Shown here one piece after another: positions 1 through 5,393 of a DNA stretch of 5,393 bases; position 1 is the stretch's first letter; every line of letters begins with the position of its first letter. The stretch is from an uncultured Prevotella sp. GTDB lineage: Bacteria > Bacteroidota > Bacteroidia > Bacteroidales > Bacteroidaceae. The position numbers were made by a program, and so were the translations under genes. Below the pieces are notes generated by a model. The model ran no database searches. It had not been told where the DNA came from and saw nothing but the letters and a program-made list of their open reading frames with translations. Location: the NCBI GenBank assembly GCA_947303825.1, contig CAMYZK010000195.1:1-5393 (forward strand). Reading direction: 5' to 3'.

Positions 1-1
1 A

Positions 2-508
2 GAGTCAAATATCATTACCATCGACTATGAGGCTCCTAAGCCCCAGGCTCCCATAGCCCAGAGTAGCACTAGCTCTGTGCTTTCTGTAGAATGGGTGGAA
101 GGCCGTCAATACAAAGTCAAGATAGACCGGTATCCTGCCGACTCAACCGCCATGGTGGAAAACGAGATTGGCCAGAAGTATATAGACAATGAAATAAAGG
201 TAGAAGTAAGACGCGAAGACAACAGTGTATTCTACAACAAGACCTTCACAAAGGCTTCGTTTGCTTCGGTGCTGACAGGCGATTACAACGAGAAGGCCAT
301 ACTTGGCGGTATGTCGGTGAGGCCAAAAACGGAAGAGTCGAAGCTGGTTTTCATAGCCTGGATAAACTATCCTGATGCAGGCGAAGACGAGGCTCTTACC
401 ATAAAAGTTTGTCTTGACAGAAACGGACAAGTATCGATGCATCCGCTTACCGACAATGAACGTGACGACCTGCTAATGCGTGATGCAAGCTACGCAGAGG
501 AGGATTAA
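2..508 (+). CDS. DUF4738-like putative lipoprotein, 5' end outside window
   Basis: The reading frame is open from the left edge (first full codon at 2) to TAA at 506-508, so this is the 3' part of a gene that starts upstream. An internal GTG at 77 is a possible but unlikely start, because the frame continues without a stop before it and reads as protein. The visible part begins with a Pro/Ala/Ser/Thr-rich stretch (APKPQAPIAQSSTSS), which looks like the linker that follows a lipobox. A compact beta-rich domain follows, with the markers WVEGRQYKVKIDR, GQKYIDN and FYNKTFTKASF. From memory this matches the DUF4738 family of Bacteroidetes lipoproteins, whose function is unknown. A signal peptide and lipobox cysteine would be expected just beyond the edge but cannot be seen. 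The gene converges on the HAD gene with 39 bp between the stops. The family call is recognition without a search; the frame itself is solid. Confidence 0.65.
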   Translation, partial: ESNIITIDYEAPKPQAPIAQSSTSSVLSVEWVEGRQYKVKIDRYPADSTAMVENEIGQKYIDNEIKVEVRREDNSVFYNKTFTKASFASVLTGDYNEKAILGGMSVRPKTEESKLVFIAWINYPDAGEDEALTIKVCLDRNGQVSMHPLTDNERDDLLMRDASYAEED

Positions 509-547
509 AAGATATATACTCTTATTTGGGTGATGGGCTAGCAAATG

Positions 548-1285
548 CTAGTCAAGGCTGGGAGTCAGGAAGAAATCTGATTCCCAGTTTTCACTTAGAG
601 CCACCATGCTGTTGAAAATAATATTGGCTCCTTTCTCTACAAACACTTCTGTAGGAAGATGGCCCGTGTTGACACATATTGTATAAATGCCGGCAGCCAC
701 TCCTGCCTGCACACCCAAGGGGGCATTCTCTACCACAACGGCTTCATTGGCCTTCAGGTCTCCCATCATTTCCAACCCTTTGAGATAGGGGTCGGGGGCT
801 GGTTTTCCTTTTGCAACGTTGTAGGCAGTTACTATGTGCTCGCGGTCAAGATACCGGCCAAACTCCTTTAGCAGCCGGTTGATGAGGGGTAGCTGTCCGC
901 TTCCGGTCACCACTCCTATATTGATGCCGCTTTGGTGTATCTTCTCCATAAGCTTCTTAATGCCCGGCATGACAGGGGCTTCGGGTAGCTCATGAAAGAA
1001 CTGGGTCTTCTCGTTATATATCTTTTGTGCCTGTTCAAGGGATAACTCCTTACCCAGGCGTTCTTTCATCATCTGTCTGATGGTGTCTACTCCGCGCTGC
1101 CCCTCTGTGGCGTATGCCTCTTCGCGTGTCATCTCTATACCATGCAGCGTCATGGCTTTTCTCCATGCAATGGCATGGTTGGGCATGGAGTCAAAGAGGA
1201 CACCGTCCATGTCGAAAAGCACGGCTTTGAGATTCATCCTCTCAAAGCCATGCTTGTTTAGGTATTGATGGATAGTTTCTTTCAC
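548..1285 (-). CDS. HAD-superfamily phosphatase, BT2127-like inorganic pyrophosphatase candidate
   Basis: This 245-residue protein is a HAD hydrolase of the beta-phosphoglucomutase-like (C1 cap) subfamily and is probably cytosolic. All catalytic motifs are visible: motif I DMDG (nucleophile D25, acid/base D27), the small helical cap (about 34-105), motif II T127 in VVTGSG, motif III K161 in GKPAPDPY, and motif IV E186-N187 in VVVENAPLG. Beta-phosphoglucomutases have Glu-Asp in motif IV; the Asn here matches the Bacteroides thetaiotaomicron enzyme BT2127, which was characterised as an inorganic pyrophosphatase. Residues E61 and Y90 line up with Glu47 and Tyr76, reported to restrict that enzyme's active site. 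This alignment is from memory. Substrate is therefore probably PPi, with a sugar phosphate as the alternative. The longest start is GTG at 1283-1285, just after an in-frame TGA. An ATG at 1235-1237 (M17), directly preceded by GAGAGG, would give a length closer to BT2127. The gene lies 24 bp after pgi and is last in the operon. Confidence 0.85.
   Translation of the reverse strand: MKETIHQYLNKHGFERMNLKAVLFDMDGVLFDSMPNHAIAWRKAMTLHGIEMTREEAYATEGQRGVDTIRQMMKERLGKELSLEQAQKIYNEKTQFFHELPEAPVMPGIKKLMEKIHQSGINIGVVTGSGQLPLINRLLKEFGRYLDREHIVTAYNVAKGKPAPDPYLKGLEMMGDLKANEAVVVENAPLGVQAGVAAGIYTICVNTGHLPTEVFVEKGANIIFNSMVALSENWESDFFLTPSLD
558..591 (+). terminator. Putative intrinsic terminator for the plus-strand DUF4738-like gene
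   Basis: An 11-bp stem (558-568 with 577-587, one G-U wobble) closes an 8-nt loop and is followed at once by TTTT (588-591) on the plus strand. It lies 49 bp after the TAA of the plus-strand gene. A weaker hairpin with a 5-bp stem (CTAGC 538-542 with GCTAG 547-551) precedes it and has no T-run. The strong stem lies inside the last codons of the convergent HAD gene. On the minus strand no T-run follows, so it should act mainly in the plus direction. I see no comparable terminator for the minus-strand operon within the window. Confidence 0.5.
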
Positions 1286-1309
1286 TTTCAGCTGGTGGTA
1301 GAATTGTCA

Positions 1310-2662
<1,353 letters not shown>

Positions 2663-2679
2663 TTTTTCTAAAGTAAGTA

Positions 2680-3513
2680 TTAAAGATTGTGTTTCTTAAG
2701 TTCTTCATCCATCTGCTGCTGCAGCTCACGAGCCTTGTTTCCTGCAATCTCGGCAAAGTGCTCGTCCTGTGATGCATATATGATGCCACGTGAAGAATTG
2801 ACCAGCAGGCCGCAGTCATCATTCATGCCGTATTTGCATACTTCTTCCAGGCTACCGCCTTGTGCACCAACACCAGGTACCAGCAGGAAGTGATGTGGGG
2901 CCACCTTGCGCACATCCTTGAACAGCTCGCCCTGGGTGGCACCAACAACATACATCATGTTGTCGGCATTGCCCCACTGCTGACTGACGCGCAGCACTTT
3001 CTCAAACAGGTATTCCGGTTCTGGTGAGAGCGAGGTGGTCATCTGGAAGTCATGGCTTCCCTTGTTGCTGGTGAGCGCAAGCAGGATGACCCACTTGCCC
3101 TCATACTGTAGGAACGGTGTCACCGAGTCTTCGCCCATGTAGGGAGCAACGGTGAGTGCGTCAACATCGTACTCCTCAAAGAACGTGCGGGCATATAGCT
3201 GCGATGTGTTGCCAATGTCGCCACGTTTGGCATCGGCAATGATGAGGTGGTGTGGATGCTTCTCCTTCAGGTAGTTGATGGTCTTGACGAAGCTCTCCAT
3301 ACCCTTCAGTCCGTATGCCTCATAGAAGGCCAGATTGGGCTTGTAGGCTACGCAATAGGGTGCTGTGGTGTCTATTATTGCTTTGTTGAACTCAAACACT
3401 GGGTCGTGCAGGTCAAAGATGCATTGTGGCATCTTCCTAGGGTCGGTGTCTAGGCCCACGCAGAGGAAGGAGCGCTTCTGACGTATCTGTTCTATTAGTT
3501 CTTTTCTGTTCAT
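2680..3513 (-). CDS. pyrF: Orotidine 5'-phosphate decarboxylase, type 2
   Basis: This 277-residue cytosolic TIM-barrel enzyme decarboxylates OMP to UMP, the last step of de novo pyrimidine synthesis. Its length fits the longer type 2 family (about 270-280 residues) and not the E. coli type of about 230-245. The catalytic Lys-Asp-Lys-Asp set is visible: K58 in [11 protein letters not shown], then D94, K96 and D99 in [13 protein letters not shown]. Near the N-terminus is CVGLDTDP (18-25), which contributes a substrate-binding Asp (D22). Near the C-terminus are the phosphate-binding VPGVGAQGG (212-220) and R242 in NSSRG. The start is ATG at 3511-3513, about 31 bases from the predicted transcription start. 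It is the first gene of the predicted operon with pgi and the HAD phosphatase, and has its own consensus promoter. No defects are seen. Confidence 0.97.
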   Translation of the reverse strand: MNRKELIEQIRQKRSFLCVGLDTDPRKMPQCIFDLHDPVFEFNKAIIDTTAPYCVAYKPNLAFYEAYGLKGMESFVKTINYLKEKHPHHLIIADAKRGDIGNTSQLYARTFFEEYDVDALTVAPYMGEDSVTPFLQYEGKWVILLALTSNKGSHDFQMTTSLSPEPEYLFEKVLRVSQQWGNADNMMYVVGATQGELFKDVRKVAPHHFLLVPGVGAQGGSLEEVCKYGMNDDCGLLVNSSRGIIYASQDEHFAEIAGNKARELQQQMDEELKKHNL

Positions 3514-3550
3514 TTTGCAGTTTAGGTTATGTTATTGTAAAAGAATAGTG

Positions 3551-3582
3551 CAAAGTTACGTAAAAAGATTGGTCTGTCCAAA
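3551..3582 (-). promoter_or_regulatory. Bacteroidetes-type sigma-ABfr promoter for pyrF-pgi-HAD
   Basis: Read on the minus strand, TTTG (3579-3582) is followed after exactly 20 bases by TAACTTTG (3551-3558). This is a full match to the Bacteroidetes vegetative consensus of a -33 TTTG and a -7 TAnnTTTG. The transcription start should fall near 3544-3547, giving an untranslated leader of about 31-34 bases before the pyrF ATG at 3513. The element sits in the 119-bp gap between the ADP-ribosylglycohydrolase stop and pyrF. It indicates that pyrF, pgi and the HAD gene can be transcribed independently of the genes upstream. Confidence 0.85.
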
Positions 3583-3585
3583 GGA

Positions 3586-3593
3586 TAGTACTA
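3586..3593. promoter_or_regulatory. Palindrome TAGTACTA next to the pyrF -33 element
   Basis: A perfect 8-bp palindrome lies 3 bp upstream of the TTTG element of the pyrF promoter, a position where an activator or other regulator could bind. Eight-base palindromes also occur by chance, and I know of no regulator that recognises this sequence. It is noted as a candidate only. Confidence 0.15.
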
Positions 3594-3632
3594 CTTTTTC
3601 ATGTTTGCAGCATTCTGCCGGCTATTATGTGG

Positions 3633-4427
3633 CTATTGATACATGGCAATGATTGTCTTGAAATCATTGGGCAGGAGGTCGAAGCATGGCTGTGCCAGCG
3701 TTGGTGGTACTCCCATTCCTGGTGTGGAGGCGGCAATGCCCCCCGCTATGGCCGCCATGGTGTCGGCATCGCCACCTAGCGAAACGGCATTGCGTACCGT
3801 CTGCTCGTAACTGTTGCCTTGCAGCCAGCAGATGATGCTCTCGGGCACACAGCGGTCGCAGAGAATCTCGAAATGGTAGTCAGGCCTTATCTCTTCAACG
3901 GTTCTGTTGAGGTTAAAGCCGAAAGTGCTCTCGATGTATCTTCTTATGGTATCCTTGTCGTTGCCCTTACGTGCAAGCATCACGGCGGCAGCAACACTCT
4001 GTGCCCCGCGTACAGCCTCGTCGCTGTCGTGGGTGATGCGTGCCGACATCTCTGCCAGCCGCAACACCTCGCCTATCTCATCGCTGGCATAGCCTATGGC
4101 TGTGACACGCATGGCGGCTCCATTGCTGGCAATGCCCTTGCGGTCTATAGTTCCTCCGCTCTCAAACCATGCCTGGAAGCCTCGTCCCCACACATTCTTG
4201 TCTTTGAAGCGTAGTGAATAGTCCAACAGGTTCTGGCGCAGATGCTGCTCTGTGCGTTCGCCCGACAGCCAGTTGGCAATGGCTACGGTGAGTATGGTGT
4301 CGTCGCTGTAGTCGTTCAGCTTCAGTTCAAAGTTGTAGTCTTTTGTGCGGTCGGCGCGCAACTCGTATGGCAGGCCAACGATATCGCCTACTGCAGCTCC
4401 GATAATGCCTGTTGTTGGTGCTTTCAT
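3633..4427 (-). CDS. ADP-ribosylglycohydrolase family protein (DraG/ARH-like)
   Basis: This 264-residue protein belongs to the all-helical, dinuclear-metal ADP-ribosylglycohydrolase family, which removes ADP-ribose from proteins, nucleic acids or small molecules. Visible motifs in order: GDIVGLPYE (14-22), with E22 in the position of the N-terminal conserved Glu; the metal-binding YSDDT (40-44, D42 and D43); ITHDSDEAVRGA (131-142); and the second metal-binding motif GGDADT (218-223, D220, D222, T223). All expected metal ligands are present, so it is probably active. There is no signal peptide, which suggests it is cytosolic. The start is ATG at 4425-4427; the frame has a stop a short way upstream and no better start. 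It is separated from purM by 112 bp and from pyrF by 119 bp, with no clear promoter of its own. No ADP-ribosyltransferase, macrodomain or nitrogenase gene is in the window, so the substrate is unknown. The DraG name should not be taken to mean a nitrogenase role. Confidence 0.9.
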   Translation of the reverse strand: MKAPTTGIIGAAVGDIVGLPYELRADRTKDYNFELKLNDYSDDTILTVAIANWLSGERTEQHLRQNLLDYSLRFKDKNVWGRGFQAWFESGGTIDRKGIASNGAAMRVTAIGYASDEIGEVLRLAEMSARITHDSDEAVRGAQSVAAAVMLARKGNDKDTIRRYIESTFGFNLNRTVEEIRPDYHFEILCDRCVPESIICWLQGNSYEQTVRNAVSLGGDADTMAAIAGGIAASTPGMGVPPTLAQPCFDLLPNDFKTIIAMYQ

Positions 4428-4487
4428 AAGTTTGTCTTTACTTTCTTACTCTCAGTGTGGTTTGGCGGTGTTTGCATCCATTTTTTA

Positions 4488-4515
4488 CCAAGTAATATTT
4501 TGAAGATTACTTAGG
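4488..4515. repeat. AT-rich inverted repeat in the purM to ADP-ribosylglycohydrolase gap
   Basis: AAGTAAT (4490-4496) and ATTACTT (4506-4512) form a perfect 7-bp inverted repeat around a 9-nt spacer. It can be extended by a CC/GG pair if one bulged base is allowed. It starts about 25 bp after the purM stop. On the minus strand it is followed by TAAAAAA and not a T-run, so it does not look like an intrinsic terminator for purM. It could be an operator or a leader hairpin, or chance in AT-rich DNA. Confidence 0.3.
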
Positions 4516-4539
4516 TTGGCAACGCAACATCAGAAACAA

Positions 4540-5393
4540 TTAATAGGTGAAAGTACCGAATTCCGATTGGATGGTGAGCGAGCGCTTCCCCTCCTCTATA
4601 CGGCCCACCACCTGGGCGTCGATGTTGAAGCTGCGGCTAATGGCAATAATCTGCTCGGCCACTTCCGGACGTACGTATATTTCCATGCGGTGGCCCATGT
4701 TGAACACCTGGTACATCTCGCGCCAGTCGGTGCCAGAGCACTCGTGTATAGCCTGGAACAGCGGTGGCACAGGGAACATGTTGTCCTTTATTACGTTGCA
4801 GTTGTCGCCCACGAAATGGAGCACCTTTGTCTGTGCACCTCCAGTGCAGTGAACCATGCCGTGAATCTCTGGGCGCAGCTCGTCGAGCAGTTTCTTGATA
4901 ACAGGGGCGTAGGTGCGGGTAGGGGAGAGGACGAGCTGACCCATGTCGACGGGCAAACCGTCGACCACGGACGTCAGGCGGTATTTGCCGCTATAGACGA
5001 GTTCGTCGGGCACGGCGTGGTCGTAGCTCTCGGGATATTTCCCGGCAAGGTACTTTGCAAAGACATCGTGTCGTGCCGAGGTGAGTCCGTTGCTGCCCAT
5101 ACCGCCGTTGTAGCGCTGCTCGTAGGTAGCTTGTCCTGTAGAGGACAGGCCTACGATGACATCTCCCGGACGTATGTTGGCATTGTCTATGACATCTTTT
5201 CGCTTCATGCGGCATGTTACGGTGCTGTCAACAATTATGGTGCGCACCAGGTCGCCTACATCGGCAGTCTCTCCGCCAGTAGGCCAGATACCTATGCCCA
5301 TGCCCCGCAACTCGCTTAGCAGCTCGTCGGTGCCGTTGATAATAGCCGAGATTACCTCTCCGGGAATAAGCATCTTGTTGCGACCTATGGTGG
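4540..5393 (-). CDS. purM: Phosphoribosylformylglycinamidine cyclo-ligase (AIR synthase), N-terminus outside window
   Basis: PurM catalyses the ATP-dependent closure of FGAM to AIR, the fifth step of de novo purine synthesis, in the cytosol. The frame is open to the right edge and ends with TAA at 4540-4542; about 283 codons are visible. The codons before the ATG at 5371-5373 read TIGRNK, continuous with typical PurM sequence, so that ATG is internal and the real start lies beyond 5393. The PurM signature is seen as WPTGGETADVGD followed by DLVRT. The next domain has the GLSSTGQATYE loop and GMVHCTGGAQTKVLHF. Compared with E. coli PurM (GGETAEMPGMY) the signature loop is shorter, and GGG in the C-terminal domain is GGA. 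Both traits fit the divergent Bacteroidetes form as I remember it. It is the most upstream of the minus-strand genes, and its relation to the gene 112 bp downstream is unclear. Confidence 0.93.
   Translation of the reverse strand, partial: TIGRNKMLIPGEVISAIINGTDELLSELRGMGIGIWPTGGETADVGDLVRTIIVDSTVTCRMKRKDVIDNANIRPGDVIVGLSSTGQATYEQRYNGGMGSNGLTSARHDVFAKYLAGKYPESYDHAVPDELVYSGKYRLTSVVDGLPVDMGQLVLSPTRTYAPVIKKLLDELRPEIHGMVHCTGGAQTKVLHFVGDNCNVIKDNMFPVPPLFQAIHECSGTDWREMYQVFNMGHRMEIYVRPEVAEQIIAISRSFNIDAQVVGRIEEGKRSLTIQSEFGTFTY

Noticed and set aside
77..79. GTG as the start of the first plus-strand gene
   Set aside because: The frame continues open to the left edge and encodes a plausible lipoprotein linker, so the true start is upstream.
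538..551. CTAGC/GCTAG hairpin between the convergent stops as a terminator
   Set aside because: The stem is only 5 bp and no T-run follows on either strand. The stronger hairpin at 558-591 is the better candidate.
2663..2679. Possible promoter for pgi (TACTTTAG on the minus strand)
   Set aside because: It is one base off the -7 consensus, has no -33 element at the right spacing, and transcription would start at or within the pgi start codon.
3611..3632. Terminator after the ADP-ribosylglycohydrolase stop
   Set aside because: Only a 4-bp GCAG/CTGC stem without a T-run is present.
3819..4214. Plus-strand open frame (131 codons) opposite the ADP-ribosylglycohydrolase
   Set aside because: The minus-strand gene has all its catalytic motifs; the opposite frame resembles no family I know.
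4428..4539. Promoter for the ADP-ribosylglycohydrolase
   Set aside because: I found no good TAnnTTTG match on the minus strand in this gap, only a weak ATTACTTG-like sequence, so no promoter is called.
4516..5319. Long plus-strand open frame (267 codons) opposite purM
   Set aside because: It is antisense to a clear AIR synthase gene and shows no family motif.
5371..5373. ATG as the start of purM
   Set aside because: The preceding codons encode TIGRNK, which belongs to the PurM sequence, and the protein would lack its N-terminal domain.

Overview
The window looks like an ordinary chromosomal segment from a member of the Bacteroidales, most likely a Prevotella-type or Bacteroides-type organism. 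Four things point that way. One promoter matches the Bacteroidetes consensus (TTTG, 20 bp, TAACTTTG). The starts have A/T-rich leaders with no good Shine-Dalgarno sequences. The PurM is of the divergent Bacteroidetes form. The first gene encodes a DUF4738-like protein, a family I know only from Bacteroidetes lipoproteins. I see no mobile element, tRNA, rRNA, CRISPR array or phage gene.

Layout, left to right. Positions 2-508 (+) hold the 3' part of a DUF4738-like lipoprotein gene that starts before the window. It converges on five genes that all read on the minus strand. Taken in their direction of transcription these are: purM (4540-5393, N-terminus beyond the right edge), an ADP-ribosylglycohydrolase (3633-4427), pyrF (2680-3513), pgi (1310-2662), and a HAD-superfamily phosphatase (548-1285) that resembles the Bacteroides BT2127-type inorganic pyrophosphatase. 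Gaps of 112 and 119 bp flank the ADP-ribosylglycohydrolase. The last three genes are separated by only 17 and 24 bp and sit behind the consensus promoter at 3551-3582, so they form a probable pyrF-pgi-HAD operon. A strong hairpin followed by TTTT lies in the last codons of the HAD gene and probably terminates the convergent plus-strand gene.

Functionally the block is central metabolism: a purine step (AIR synthase), the last UMP step (OMP decarboxylase) and the glucose-6-phosphate/fructose-6-phosphate branch point. If the HAD enzyme is a pyrophosphatase, it would remove PPi made by PRPP-consuming steps of nucleotide synthesis. The ADP-ribosylglycohydrolase is the outlier, since no ADP-ribosyltransferase partner is visible here. 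I did not find a clearly new biological system. The best leads are the specificity residues of the HAD enzyme, the orphan ADP-ribosylglycohydrolase with its ATGA-coupled micro-ORF, and the terminator nested in the convergent coding end.
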